This document shows, piece after piece, positions 49,182 to 58,253 of a stretch of 64,000 nt of DNA. The DNA comes from JAJDNH01 sp964552395 (lineage in GTDB: Bacteria > Acidobacteriota > Thermoanaerobaculia > Thermoanaerobaculales > Sulfomarinibacteraceae): positions 1 through 64,000 of the forward strand of contig CAZKGM010000010.1 of assembly GCA_964552395.1 (NCBI GenBank), in the 5' to 3' direction. The notes under the pieces were generated by a model that searched no databases, was not told the origin of the DNA, and worked only from the letters and a program-made list of their open reading frames with translations. The first letter of the stretch is position 1; each line of letters starts with the position of its first letter. Both the position numbers and the translations under genes were made by a program.

Positions 49182-50641
49182 TCCTCTGGCCGATCCGCCA
49201 ACTCGAGCTCGAGCACAGCCAGTACCCGGGAATCATGGTGATCTCCGCCTCGCTGAAGGAGCGCGGGTTCCGGAGCGAGGTCGTTGCCGCCGATCTGGCC
49301 AGCGTCTGTGCACGGCTCAAGGACGAGAAAGACGCCATCGTCGGCTTCAGTAGCACGACGGCCTTCGCCTCGCACTACCTCGAGCTCGCCCGCCGCGTCA
49401 AGCAGCGGTTCCCTGGGGTCCTGACGGCCTTCGGCGGGGCCCACCCGACCTACTTTCCGGAGGTCATCCAGGAGGAGGGGGTCGACGTCGTCTGCGTGGG
49501 CGAGGGCGAGTACGCGATGACCGAGCTGGTCGAGACCAGGAGCCGCGGCGACGACCACACTTCGATCCGGAACCTCTGGGTCAAGCAGAACGGGACCATC
49601 CACAAGAACCCCCTCCGCCCGCTAGTGGAAGACCTCGACACGCTGCCGATCCCGGATCATCAGGTCTTCATGCGTGCGGCGCGCAAACCGCCGATTCACG
49701 CCATCGTGATGACCGGCCGCGGCTGCCCGTACTCGTGCACCTACTGCTACAACCACGCCTACCACAAGCTGTACGCCGGCCTGGGAAAGGTGGTCCGGCG
49801 CCGCAGCGTCGACCATGTCATGCGCGAGCTGAGACTGCTCAAAAAAGAGGGTTGCCGGTTCATCCGCTTCATGGATGACGTCTTCACGGTCTCTCCCGAG
49901 TGGATCCACGAGTTCTCGCAACGGTACCGAGCGGAGATCGGCCTCCCGTTCTCCTGCCTCGTCCGCGCGAACATGGTCAGCGACGACATGGTGAAGTGGC
50001 TCAAGGAGGCGGGCTGCCACCGGATCATGATGGGGATCGAGGCCGGGAATGACCGCCTTCGCAACGAGGTCTTCAAGCGCCGGATGACCCGCGAGCACAT
50101 CCTGAATGCGGCCAGGATGATCCGCGGCGCCGGCGTCAAGCTGGTCACTGCCAACATCCTGGCCGTCCCGGGCGGCTCCCTGGCGGCGGACTGGGAGACC
50201 GTCGACCTCAACCTCGAGGCACGGCCGAACTACGGCTCCGCCTCGCTCCTCCAGGCTCTTCCCGGCACCGAGATCCACGAGATCGCCGAGCAGCTCAGCC
50301 TGTTGCAGGAGGACAACCTGGAGCAGCTCTCGACCGGCGGCTTCGGGTTCTCGACCGCCCTCCGCCACCCTGACCAGGCCGAGGCCAAGCAGGTCGAGAA
50401 CCTGCACAAGTTCTTCCCGTTGCTGATCTGGTTCCCGTGGCTGAAGCCGCTGGTCCGGCTCCTGATCAAGCTGCCTCCGAACCGCCTCTACGAGGCCATG
50501 TACATGGCCTCGGTCAACTTCGGCACGCACCTGATCGCCATTCCGCCGCGGGTCGGGCTGCCGATGCTGGTCAAGAAGTTCACAGGAAAGCTCCTTCCCC
50601 GGAGACGGAATCGGCCCGCGACGGACGCTGCCGAGGCATGA
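49175..50641 (+). CDS. B12-binding-domain radical SAM protein
   Basis: 488-residue radical SAM enzyme. Residues 1-150 form a cobalamin-binding-like Rossmann domain (MLILWPIRQLELEHSQYPGI, FSSTTAFASHYLELARRVKQ, AFGGAHPTYFPEVI, CVGEGEYAMTELVE) but lack the base-off DxHxxG motif. The 4Fe-4S cluster ligands are Cys184, Cys188 and Cys191 in GRGCPYSCTYCYNH, followed by the TIM-barrel elements 'FIRFMDDVFTVSPEW' and 'MMGIEAGNDRLRNEVFK'. Class-B-type radical SAM enzymes with this layout methylate or rearrange unreactive carbons. In a glycan cluster the target could be a sugar, lipid carrier or aglycone. The ATG overlaps the end of the pseudogene; the upstream extension of the frame is shadow. Confidence 0.9.
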   Translation: MLILWPIRQLELEHSQYPGIMVISASLKERGFRSEVVAADLASVCARLKDEKDAIVGFSSTTAFASHYLELARRVKQRFPGVLTAFGGAHPTYFPEVIQEEGVDVVCVGEGEYAMTELVETRSRGDDHTSIRNLWVKQNGTIHKNPLRPLVEDLDTLPIPDHQVFMRAARKPPIHAIVMTGRGCPYSCTYCYNHAYHKLYAGLGKVVRRRSVDHVMRELRLLKKEGCRFIRFMDDVFTVSPEWIHEFSQRYRAEIGLPFSCLVRANMVSDDMVKWLKEAGCHRIMMGIEAGNDRLRNEVFKRRMTREHILNAARMIRGAGVKLVTANILAVPGGSLAADWETVDLNLEARPNYGSASLLQALPGTEIHEIAEQLSLLQEDNLEQLSTGGFGFSTALRHPDQAEAKQVENLHKFFPLLIWFPWLKPLVRLLIKLPPNRLYEAMYMASVNFGTHLIAIPPRVGLPMLVKKFTGKLLPRRRNRPATDAAEA

Positions 50642-51777
50642 CCGGCCGCCGCAACATCCCTGGGATGCTCTCCCTGGTCATGGAGGCCCTTGGCGTGTAC
50701 CTCCGGCACGCCGTCGTGGAACCCCTCCGCAGCGCTCCCTCGCTTCCCCGGGCCATGCACTACCTGTCGACGCACCGCTGCAACGCCCGCTGCGTCATGT
50801 GCGGGATCTGGAAGGAGGGCAACACGGCCGGGGAGGACCTGAGCCCCGCCGAGCTCGCACGAATCCTCGCCGATCCCCTCTTCTCGCGCATGGAGTACGT
50901 GGGCGTCAGCGGCGGCGAGCCGTTTCTCCGCAAGGACCTGGATCTCCTCCTCGAGGCGTTTCTCGGGGAGTGCCCGCGGCTCAAGCGCCTCAGCCTGACA
51001 ACCAACGGGCTCATCCCCCAGCGGATGGAGGCCGTGCTGGCCGAGCTTGCCGACAACGCAAACGCGGCGGGTGTCCTCTTCGACGTCTCCGTATCCGTCC
51101 ACGGAATCGGCGACACGCTGGGGCAGGTCTACGGTGTCCCCCACGCTTTCGAGAAGATGGAGCGTGGCGTCCGGCTGCTGCAGGATCTGCGGGAGCAGGG
51201 CCGCCTCACCTTCTCCTTCAACTGTGTCCTGCTGGCGGAAAACCTCGAGAACGTCCGCGACCTCACTCGGTGGGCCGGCGAACGCAGCATTCCGGTGAGC
51301 TTCGTCGTCGGAGAACAGCGCGACAGGTTTCGAACCGGCGGCCTGGAAGGCGCGTTCATCGGTGCCGAGCGTCAACACGAGCTGCTCTCCTTCCTGCGCT
51401 CGGTCGCCGACGACCCGGCCCAGGGCGCCCCGTCGGCGGTGAAGTACCGCGAGTTGGCCGACGTCCTCGAAGGCCGGAAGACGCGCCGCCTCTCCTGCTA
51501 CTACGCCATGGGCGGACTGCTCCTCGGGCACGACGGCACCCTCTACTACTGCCCGCACAGCAGGGCGGTCGGCAACTGCCGTGACCGCGCACCAAACTCC
51601 ATCTACTACGATCCCGAGAATCTGGAGTACAGGCGTCGCGAGCTGCGGCAGAAGAAGTGTCTCGTGTGCCCTCCGTACACCCGCACCCGTTGGGAGATCG
51701 AGAAGGACCTCCCGAAAATGCTCTCCGCAATAGTGCTCCGGCGGCTGCAAAGGAAGGAACCCCGTCTCGGATCGTGA
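50638..51777 (+). CDS. Radical SAM protein with C-terminal Cys-rich (SPASM-like) region
   Basis: 379-residue radical SAM enzyme; ATG overlaps the preceding stop (ATGA). An N-terminal hydrophobic/amphipathic segment (GMLSLVMEALGVYLRHAVVE) precedes Cys48, Cys52 and Cys55 in THRCNARCVMCGIW. 'YVGVSGGEPFLRKDLD' and 'RLSLTTNGLIPQRMEAVL' are standard SAM-binding elements. The C-terminus has further Cys residues (RLSCYYAMGGL, LYYCPHSRAVGNC, KKCLVCPPY), consistent with a SPASM/twitch auxiliary cluster, as in enzymes that modify peptides or carbohydrates. Function in the cluster is unknown. Confidence 0.88.
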   Translation: MTGRRNIPGMLSLVMEALGVYLRHAVVEPLRSAPSLPRAMHYLSTHRCNARCVMCGIWKEGNTAGEDLSPAELARILADPLFSRMEYVGVSGGEPFLRKDLDLLLEAFLGECPRLKRLSLTTNGLIPQRMEAVLAELADNANAAGVLFDVSVSVHGIGDTLGQVYGVPHAFEKMERGVRLLQDLREQGRLTFSFNCVLLAENLENVRDLTRWAGERSIPVSFVVGEQRDRFRTGGLEGAFIGAERQHELLSFLRSVADDPAQGAPSAVKYRELADVLEGRKTRRLSCYYAMGGLLLGHDGTLYYCPHSRAVGNCRDRAPNSIYYDPENLEYRRRELRQKKCLVCPPYTRTRWEIEKDLPKMLSAIVLRRLQRKEPRLGS

Positions 51778-53060
51778 CCCACGTCCTGATCACCAACGCC
51801 TACAGCACCCGCAACCGGGGCGACGCAGCCATCATCCTGGGCATGCTGGAGAGCCTTCGCCGCACGGCCCAGCTCGGCGGCGCCGAGGTGGTTATCTCCT
51901 CGGCCGATCATCCCGCTGACCAGGGGGGTTACCCGGTGCAGGTCATCCCCTCCTTCCACTCCCTCATGAGCGCCACCCGCGGCGGCGGCAGGCTGCAGTG
52001 CCTGTACTTCCTCGTCGTCCTGCTGCCCGCAAGCCTTGTCTGGGCCCTGCTCCAACGCTGCTGTCACCTGCAGCTACCCGCGCCGTCCGGGTTCCGAACA
52101 CTGATGCGCGCCTATGCAGCCGCCGATCTCGTCATCGCAGCCGGCGGCGGCTACCTCTACACCACTTCCAGGGTCAACGGCAATGTCATGCTCCTCATTC
52201 ACCTTCACAGCTTCATGATGGGCCGCGTCCTCGGCAAGCCGGTGTACCTGTACGCCCAGTCGATAGGGCCTTTCGCGGCACGGTACCAGGAGCGGCTCGT
52301 GCGCGCCGCGCTGCGCGGCGTCCGGCTCGTCGAGGCCAGGGAACGCTGGACCGCGGAGCTACTGGCCCGGTGGGGCCTCGCGGCGCCGGTTCGCGAGGCC
52401 GCGGACGCGGCCTTCCTGCTCGGCGCGGACGCCCCTCGCATCGGTTTGCGGCGTGCGGAAGGAACCCTCCTCGTCGGTATGACCGTGCGCCGCTGGTACC
52501 GGGAAGACGATCGCCAGCAGGCATACGAACGAGCCATGGCCACGTTCATCGGCCAGCTCGTGGAGGAGCATCACGCGAAGATCGTTCTCCTCCCACAGGT
52601 CACGGTCCCCTCCAAGCACGATGACGACCGCCTGGTCGCCCGCAGGGTTCTCGACCTCGCAGGACACCCGGAGGCGGCCCGGCTTCTGGACGACGATCTC
52701 GCGGCCAATGAAATCAAGTGGGTCTGCGGCCGAATGGACCTCTTCGTGGGGACCCGCATGCACTCGAACATCTTCGCCCTCTCGATGGGGGTGCCCGTGA
52801 TCGCCATCGCCTACCAGCCCAAGACGGTCGGTATCCTGGAGCAGCTTGGGCTGGAGGAGTTCGCCATCTCTATCGATGACCTGACCGCCGGCCGGCTGGC
52901 GGCTCTCTTCGGCCGCCTGCGCCGGGAGGAGACCATGGTTCGCGAGACACTTAGACGGTCGCTCCCTGCCGTCTGCGAGGCGGCGGAACGCGCCGGCCGG
53001 CTGATCGCCGAAGACTACGCGGCGTCACGTCCGGCCGGCGCCGCGGCGACGTCCTCATGA
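51774..53060 (+). CDS. Polysaccharide pyruvyl transferase family protein
   Basis: 428-residue enzyme adding ketal-linked pyruvate from PEP to sugar residues (CsaB/WcaK family). GTG start overlaps the previous stop (GTGA). Family landmarks: N-terminal 'NAYSTRNRGDAAIILGMLES', 'VIAAGGGYLY', 'VYLYAQSIGPFAARYQERL', 'GMTVRRWYRED', and the C-terminal 'DLFVGTRMHSNIFALSMGVP VIAIAYQPK' region, which holds the PEP-binding His. Supports the idea that the cluster makes an anionic surface polysaccharide. Next gene overlaps by ATGA. Confidence 0.9.
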   Translation: MTHVLITNAYSTRNRGDAAIILGMLESLRRTAQLGGAEVVISSADHPADQGGYPVQVIPSFHSLMSATRGGGRLQCLYFLVVLLPASLVWALLQRCCHLQLPAPSGFRTLMRAYAAADLVIAAGGGYLYTTSRVNGNVMLLIHLHSFMMGRVLGKPVYLYAQSIGPFAARYQERLVRAALRGVRLVEARERWTAELLARWGLAAPVREAADAAFLLGADAPRIGLRRAEGTLLVGMTVRRWYREDDRQQAYERAMATFIGQLVEEHHAKIVLLPQVTVPSKHDDDRLVARRVLDLAGHPEAARLLDDDLAANEIKWVCGRMDLFVGTRMHSNIFALSMGVPVIAIAYQPKTVGILEQLGLEEFAISIDDLTAGRLAALFGRLRREETMVRETLRRSLPAVCEAAERAGRLIAEDYAASRPAGAAATSS

Positions 53061-53965
53061 CGGCTGCCCCCCGGGACGAGTCCGTCCGGGTCAGCATCGT
53101 CGTCGCCGCGTACAACGACCGCGACCGCTTGCACGAGTGCCTGCTCTCCCTCTCCCGCCAGCAGCACGCAGGCGGGGCCGCGCAGATCATCGTCGTCGAC
53201 GACGGCAGCACAGACGGGACAGCAGAGATGGTTCGGAGGGACCACCCAGGCGTCCTCCTCGTGGAAGGGGACAACCGGGGAGCAGAGGTCGCCCGAAACC
53301 GGGGCGTGGATGCAGCCGGCGGCGAGATCATCGCCTTCATCGACTCGGACTGCACGGCCGAGCCCGGCTGGCTGCAGCGGATCGTCGACAGTCTGCGGGC
53401 GAATCCTCTGCTCGTCATCGGGGGCAGGATCGTCCACCGCGGGACGTTCTGGCAGCGGCTGATCGGTATTGCCGACTTTGGCGAGTACCAGGGGCCGACG
53501 GCGCGCGAGGTCCGAACCCTACCCACGTGCAGCATGGGCGTGTGGAAAGAGCTGTTCACTCAGGTTCGCTTCGACCCCCGTCTGCGACCCAACGCCGACA
53601 CCCTGCTCTGCGAGGGGCTACGGCGGCTGGGTGCCACCCTCCGCTATGAGCCGGACATCGTTGTCCGGCACAACCCCACGGCGGGCGCCGCCGAACTCCT
53701 CGTCCGGGCCCGGCGCTACGGCAGGAGCTTTGTCGAGGCCAGGCGGCTGGATCCCAGCCTCCGTTGGTCCGCCTTCGTGAGGGCCGGCGCACCGGGCGTC
53801 ATCGCGGCCACCCTCGGCCGGGCGCTCCTCGATGGCGCGCGCCTCCTACGCCACCGGAAGGCGGCGGGTTTCAGCTGCTGGGAGGTGCCGCCGGCCGCCG
53901 CCTGCCTTCTCCTACGCCGAATCGCCTCCCTACCCGAGGCCGTCAGGGCCTGTCGTAAGCACTGA
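53057..53965 (+). CDS. GT2-family glycosyltransferase
   Basis: 302-residue GT-A fold glycosyltransferase. 'VSIVVAAYNDRDRLHECLLS' opens the domain, 'IIVVDDGSTDGTAEMVRRDH' is the nucleotide-binding part, and DSD at 96-98 (AFIDSDCTAEPG) is the metal-binding DxD-type motif. The C-terminal 60 residues are moderately hydrophobic but not clearly membrane-spanning. Last gene of the overlapping chain; the next gene converges from the other strand 20 nt away. Confidence 0.9.
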   Translation: MTAAPRDESVRVSIVVAAYNDRDRLHECLLSLSRQQHAGGAAQIIVVDDGSTDGTAEMVRRDHPGVLLVEGDNRGAEVARNRGVDAAGGEIIAFIDSDCTAEPGWLQRIVDSLRANPLLVIGGRIVHRGTFWQRLIGIADFGEYQGPTAREVRTLPTCSMGVWKELFTQVRFDPRLRPNADTLLCEGLRRLGATLRYEPDIVVRHNPTAGAAELLVRARRYGRSFVEARRLDPSLRWSAFVRAGAPGVIAATLGRALLDGARLLRHRKAAGFSCWEVPPAAACLLLRRIASLPEAVRACRKH

Positions 53966-53985
53966 TCTCCCGACCGGCAGAGACG

Positions 53986-55278
53986 TCAGATCGGGGATTC
54001 CGGCAGCAGGGAAATGACCGAGCGCAGCTTGTGTGCCGGGCTCGTTCGCAGGCTATCCACGACCTCTACATCGATCCGCACCCCGTCGCCCATGAGGTTA
54101 TACAGAGCCCGGCGGATCCCCTCCACATCGGCACCGTCGCGGCCGGCTCCGACCGTCGTCCGTACCACGATCCGGTCAAGCGTCTCCTGCACGACCTGCC
54201 ACCTGCCCACTCCCATGGCGTGGTCGAGGACGAGGAAGAAGGGATGGGGTGTCAGCCGCCGCCCGGACGGCAGTAGCACGTAGTCGCCCGCCCTGCCGCA
54301 CACCGAGTCGATCAGGGGAAAGCCGCGGCCGCACACCGGGGACCTGGCGGAGACCCGCACCACGTCTCCCTGGTCGTAACGGATCAGGGGCATCGTGAAG
54401 TTGCTGAGGTTGGTCACCACGACCTCGGCGTCCTCGCCCGGCCGGGCGGGCCGACCGTCCTTGAGAAGCTCGACGACGACGGTATCGGTGCAGAGGTGGT
54501 ACCCCTCGCAGTCGGGGCATTCCCAGGCGATCACGGAGCCGGCCTCCTCCGAGGCGTAGATGTCGACTACGCTGGCCCCGAGAGCGCTTGCCAGCAGGCT
54601 CCGTCCCACCTCGTCGAGCACACCAGAGGTGCTCGCCACCAGCGGGACCCTAAGGTCGTCCACGCCACTCCGATGCACCGCTTCGGCCAGCAGCTTGAGG
54701 GTCAGGGAGTAGCCGTGAATGAGGTGCGGCCGCCACGCGCGGATGGCCTCGATCCAGCGCGCCGGCTCGTCGAGCGAGAACAGCATCTGGCGCTGGAAGA
54801 CCCCGAGGTTCTCGTACCAGGAACGGATTTTGAGAGTCTCAGGACGTGCCTGGAAGTAGGTCAGCCGATGCCACGGGCGCAGCCCCCACGCCAGGTAGAC
54901 GCGGAAGAATGAGGGGTTGAATACCGCACGGTCGGAGCGAGAGGAGAGGATCTCGAGGGGAACCCCGGTCGAGCCGCTGGTCCTCGTCCTGATGCAGCGC
55001 GACAGATCCGTGCCGCGAGCCACCAGGTCTTCCTCGGCCAGCGGCTGGATGTCCTCCCGGCGGACGAGGGGGAGCCTGCGAAGGTCGTCCAACGAGGAAA
55101 CCTCCGGGGTTCCGATCCCTGCGCCGGCGTACAGGCGCCGGTACAACGGGACCTCCGAAGCGGCGTGATGCACGAGGTTCCGGAGACGCCGAAGCTGCAG
55201 CTTCTCGAGCTCCTGCCGGGGCCACCACTGGCGCGCAGCCAGCGCCCGCAGCTCCCAGACGCCGTTCATCGGACTCAT
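53986..55278 (-). CDS. PaaK/CapK-like adenylate-forming protein
   Basis: 430-residue member of the phenylacetate-CoA ligase/CapK branch of adenylate-forming enzymes. Landmarks: 'RNLVHHAASEVPLYRRLYAG', the AMP-binding loop 'RTRTSGSTGVPLEI', 'VASTSGVLDEVGRSLL', 'DIYASEEAGSVIAWECPD' and 'MPLIRYDQGDVVRVS'. Two Cys around ECPDCEGYHLC may bind zinc. CapK-type proteins occur in many capsule clusters and are thought to activate an acid for attachment or to act on the lipid carrier. I start at the ATG at 55278; one 11 codons upstream is possible. It is divergent from the ThiH-like gene, sharing a 209-nt regulatory region. Confidence 0.87.
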   Translation of the reverse strand: MSPMNGVWELRALAARQWWPRQELEKLQLRRLRNLVHHAASEVPLYRRLYAGAGIGTPEVSSLDDLRRLPLVRREDIQPLAEEDLVARGTDLSRCIRTRTSGSTGVPLEILSSRSDRAVFNPSFFRVYLAWGLRPWHRLTYFQARPETLKIRSWYENLGVFQRQMLFSLDEPARWIEAIRAWRPHLIHGYSLTLKLLAEAVHRSGVDDLRVPLVASTSGVLDEVGRSLLASALGASVVDIYASEEAGSVIAWECPDCEGYHLCTDTVVVELLKDGRPARPGEDAEVVVTNLSNFTMPLIRYDQGDVVRVSARSPVCGRGFPLIDSVCGRAGDYVLLPSGRRLTPHPFFLVLDHAMGVGRWQVVQETLDRIVVRTTVGAGRDGADVEGIRRALYNLMGDGVRIDVEVVDSLRTSPAHKLRSVISLLPESPI

Positions 55279-55439
55279 TGCGGCGCACCCACCGGCCGCC
55301 GGACACGGCATGCCGTTCGCAAAGGGGAATCAGACTGTACTCTCACCGACATCCCCGACAGGGTAGCAGCCTGCCGTGTGCTCGTCATCAGTCCGAGGCA
55401 ACGCGCCCGCCAGAGGAGCGTCACGCCACCGCAAGACCT

Positions 55440-55467
55440 TTGACCGCGCGGGAGGCTTTGCTATCAT
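55440..55467 (+). promoter_or_regulatory. Promoter of the ThiH-like radical SAM gene
   Basis: TTGACC (55440-55445), 16-nt spacer, TATCAT (55462-55467), both five of six. Predicted start about 55474, four nt before AGGAG (55478-55482) and 14 nt before the ATG. Confidence 0.7.
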
Positions 55468-55487
55468 CTCTCCTCATAGGAGCTACG

Positions 55488-56684
55488 ATGTTCAGTGAAT
55501 TATTGCCAGGAATCCTGGAGCGGGCTGACGCCATCGGCGGGGAGCCGCCCCTCTCCAGGACGGGAACAGCGGAGCTGGCCGACAAGGCCGCCGCAGGCGA
55601 GAGCCTCGCCGACGACGAGATCTTCTCACTGGTCAACGGCCTGTCGGAGCCGGAAAACGCCGAAGTGGTCTTGGATCGCGCTCGGGCACAGCGCCGGCCC
55701 AACGACGACCAGGTTCTGCTTCTTCCTCCGCTCTACTTCTCCAGCATCTGCGAGAACACCTGTGCGTACTGCGACTTCTCGCTGGGCGGCGGGACCCGCT
55801 TGTCGACGAGCGGCTTCCAGAGGGAGATCGATGTCCTCATGGAGCTGGGCTACCGGAGCATCGAGCTTGTGAGCAGCCAGGATCCGGACCTGTATGTGCA
55901 TTGCGAGTCGTTCGACCTCGACGACCAGCGCTTCGATCTCAAGGGCGCGGCAAATTACTTCGAGATCCTCCGGTCATCGCTCGGGACCAACGGCGGCGGC
56001 ATGATCACCAGCAACATCCCGCCGGTGGACATCGACTCCTTTCGAAACCTGAGGGACGCCGGGCTGGACTGCTACCTGGTATGGCTGGAGACCTTCGACA
56101 CCACTCAGTACAGGCGCCTGCACTCCAGGTACGGTCCCAAGGGCAACCAAGCCTACCGGCTGGATTCTTTCGAGCGCGCCCGTGCCGCCGGAATCCGGCA
56201 CGTGGCCGGCGCCTTTCTCAAGGGCTTGGCCGACTGGCGAAGGGAGGAGCTGGTTCTCTACCTCTTCGACCGATACCTCAAAGAGCGGTTCGGGCGCGGG
56301 TTCTCGATCATCGGCACGCCGCGGGTCAAGGGCCGCTTCGTCCGCTCGGGGGCCATCCGCCAGTACCACATGAGCGACGAGGACTACGAGCTCAACATCG
56401 CTCTCGACCGACTGCTATTCGACGGCATCCTATGGCTGCAAACCCGGGAGTCGTTCGACCTCAACCGGCGCCTGATCGACGCCTTCGGAGGCGGTGTGAT
56501 CCTAACCCTAACCTCTTCCACGGCGCCGGGCGGCTACGCGGCGCCCGCCGAGGTCATCTCCCAGTTCCCCGTCTACAAGCAGAACCTCGACGCGGCTGTC
56601 TCCGCCCTTCGGGACGATGGCCTCGACGTGCGATTCTCCTGGAATGCTGAGCACCTCGCCGCCTGTCAGCGCAACGGCGCATAG
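55488..56684 (+). CDS. ThiH/HydG-like radical SAM protein
   Basis: 398-residue radical SAM enzyme of the biotin/thiamin-synthesis-associated group. Cys88, Cys92 and Cys95 lie in SICENTCAYCDF. The rest follows ThiH/HydG: 'GYRSIELVSSQDPDLYV', 'YLVWLETFDTTQYRRLHSRY GPKGN', 'YRLDSFERARAAGIRHVAGA', 'GLADWRREELVLYLFDRYL' and a C-terminal BATS-like domain with 'VILTLTSSTAPGGYAAP'. ThiH and HydG cleave tyrosine, but thiamine or hydrogenase genes are absent here, and the Tyr-binding residues cannot be judged by eye. It has its own promoter inside the glycan locus and is divergent from the PaaK-like gene, so it may make an unusual precursor for the glycan. The start is set by AGGAG. Confidence 0.85.
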   Translation: MFSELLPGILERADAIGGEPPLSRTGTAELADKAAAGESLADDEIFSLVNGLSEPENAEVVLDRARAQRRPNDDQVLLLPPLYFSSICENTCAYCDFSLGGGTRLSTSGFQREIDVLMELGYRSIELVSSQDPDLYVHCESFDLDDQRFDLKGAANYFEILRSSLGTNGGGMITSNIPPVDIDSFRNLRDAGLDCYLVWLETFDTTQYRRLHSRYGPKGNQAYRLDSFERARAAGIRHVAGAFLKGLADWRREELVLYLFDRYLKERFGRGFSIIGTPRVKGRFVRSGAIRQYHMSDEDYELNIALDRLLFDGILWLQTRESFDLNRRLIDAFGGGVILTLTSSTAPGGYAAPAEVISQFPVYKQNLDAAVSALRDDGLDVRFSWNAEHLAACQRNGA

Positions 56685-56753
56685 CACGCGTCTTCGTGGT
56701 TTGATCACGACCTGACTCTTTCGATGTCCTTGTGGGGAGAGCGCCCGAGGGAA

Positions 56754-58253
56754 TCAGTTGAAGCACTTCCGCCCCAGGGCCACGGCCAGAACCTCGCGCC
56801 CCTCGCTCACGATTCCGGGCCGAAGGAGGAAGACGGCAACCGCGAACACGAGGGCCGATCCCAGCGGAAACAGCAATGCGGACGCTGCCGGCCCGAGGAG
56901 CGCGCCGGCTCCCGAGGCCCGCAACGCCAGCGCCGCGGCCGAAAAGGCCACCAAGCCGGCCGCTGGAACGGTGACGGCCCGCGCCAGCTGTGTCGGGCCC
57001 AGCCCGAGGATTCGACCCACCAGGAAGAGGTTGAGGGGAACGAACACCGCCGCTGAGGCCGACTCCACCGCGCAAACTGCCAGCAAACTGACGTGCGCGG
57101 CTGCGAAGAGCGCCATGACCGTCACTGCCGCCCGCACCGCCGTAAAGCGAAGAAGCAGACCCGTCCTCCCCCTGGCAATGTAGACAGCGCTCATCGAGAG
57201 CAGCGGCATAACCAGAACGTACGGGGCCAGAGCTCTCACCGGTCCCACCACGGGCGCCCACCGGGAACCGATGAGCACGGGGACCAGGACATCCGCGAAG
57301 AAGAACAGAGTGCCCGATGCCGGTACGGTGATGAGTAAGAGGCACCCCGTGAGCCGGATCAGCCAGTCCCCCAGGATCCCCAGATCGTCCTGCTCCCGGC
57401 AGAACGCCGGCAGCGCCACACGGTCGTTGATTCCGAGCAAACTCTGCAGCGGAGCGTGAACCAGGCGCGAGGCGACGTCGTACAGCCCGAGCACGATGAC
57501 CCCGAGGAACGACCCTATGAAGAGTCGGTTGGCGGAGTCGATCATGAAAGCGAGGTTCCCAGAGGACCAGATCCTCACACCCTGCTGGACAAGCTGCCGC
57601 GAGGTCTCGCGGTCGAGCCGAAGCCTCGGGCGCCACTCAGGCGGGCACCACCACAGGAGCGCGCCGACGGTCGCCCCACCCAGTGAGCCGGCCACCAATG
57701 CCCACACCCCGAAACCCCGAAGGGCCATGACGACTGCGATCACGGCGGCGACCACGCTGTCGCCCAGCGTAATCAACGCCAGCTTGCGGAACCGCAGAGC
57801 CTTCACTGCCAGTGCTGACGGAACGGCTGCGGCCGCCTGGGGAAGCAGGCGCAGCGCCATCACCGCCAACACGGCGCCAGACCTGGGATCACCGAACCAA
57901 GAGGAGACCAGCGGGGAGGCGAGGACGATGAGCAGGAGGACGGCCATCGTGATGACGCCGTTGATGAGGAACGCGGCATCGGCCGCGCTGGCGACCTCGC
58001 CGCGAAACTGCAGCAGCGCCGTCTGCAGCCCGAGCGACTTCGTGCGGTTGGCGAAGCTGAGAAAGAGCATCGCCAGGGCCACCAGTCCGAAGTCCTCGGG
58101 CACCAGGATCCTGGCCAACACGAGCAGGGCGACGGTCTGGGCCAACCGTTGGGCGCCGACCCCGAAGGCGGTCCACGAGGCGCCGCGGACGGCAAGCGTC
58201 GAGGTCTCGCCCGCGCCCCGCGGGTCGTCGTTCCGCCCGCCCGCCCGAGTCAC
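56754..58253 (-). CDS. Wzx-type polysaccharide flippase
   Basis: 499-residue membrane protein with about 12-14 helices, of the MOP/polysaccharide flippase superfamily (WzxC-like). Characteristic: 'SWTAFGVGAQRLAQTVALLV LARILVPEDFGLVALAMLF', 'GLQTALLQFRGEV', and 'FMIDSANRLFIGSFLGVIVL GLYDVASRLVHAPL'. It would flip undecaprenyl-linked glycan units across the membrane, completing the export side of the cluster. Its GTG overlaps the sulfatase stop (GTGA), so the two are translationally coupled. No Wzy polymerase or Wza/Wzc export gene is seen in the window. Confidence 0.88.
   Translation of the reverse strand: MTRAGGRNDDPRGAGETSTLAVRGASWTAFGVGAQRLAQTVALLVLARILVPEDFGLVALAMLFLSFANRTKSLGLQTALLQFRGEVASAADAAFLINGVITMAVLLLIVLASPLVSSWFGDPRSGAVLAVMALRLLPQAAAAVPSALAVKALRFRKLALITLGDSVVAAVIAVVMALRGFGVWALVAGSLGGATVGALLWWCPPEWRPRLRLDRETSRQLVQQGVRIWSSGNLAFMIDSANRLFIGSFLGVIVLGLYDVASRLVHAPLQSLLGINDRVALPAFCREQDDLGILGDWLIRLTGCLLLITVPASGTLFFFADVLVPVLIGSRWAPVVGPVRALAPYVLVMPLLSMSAVYIARGRTGLLLRFTAVRAAVTVMALFAAAHVSLLAVCAVESASAAVFVPLNLFLVGRILGLGPTQLARAVTVPAAGLVAFSAAALALRASGAGALLGPAASALLFPLGSALVFAVAVFLLRPGIVSEGREVLAVALGRKCFN

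Noticed and set aside
55488..56684. Thiamine biosynthesis ThiH proper
   Set aside because: No thiG, thiF or thiS gene is nearby, and the gene sits in a glycan locus with its own promoter. I therefore call it only ThiH/HydG-like.
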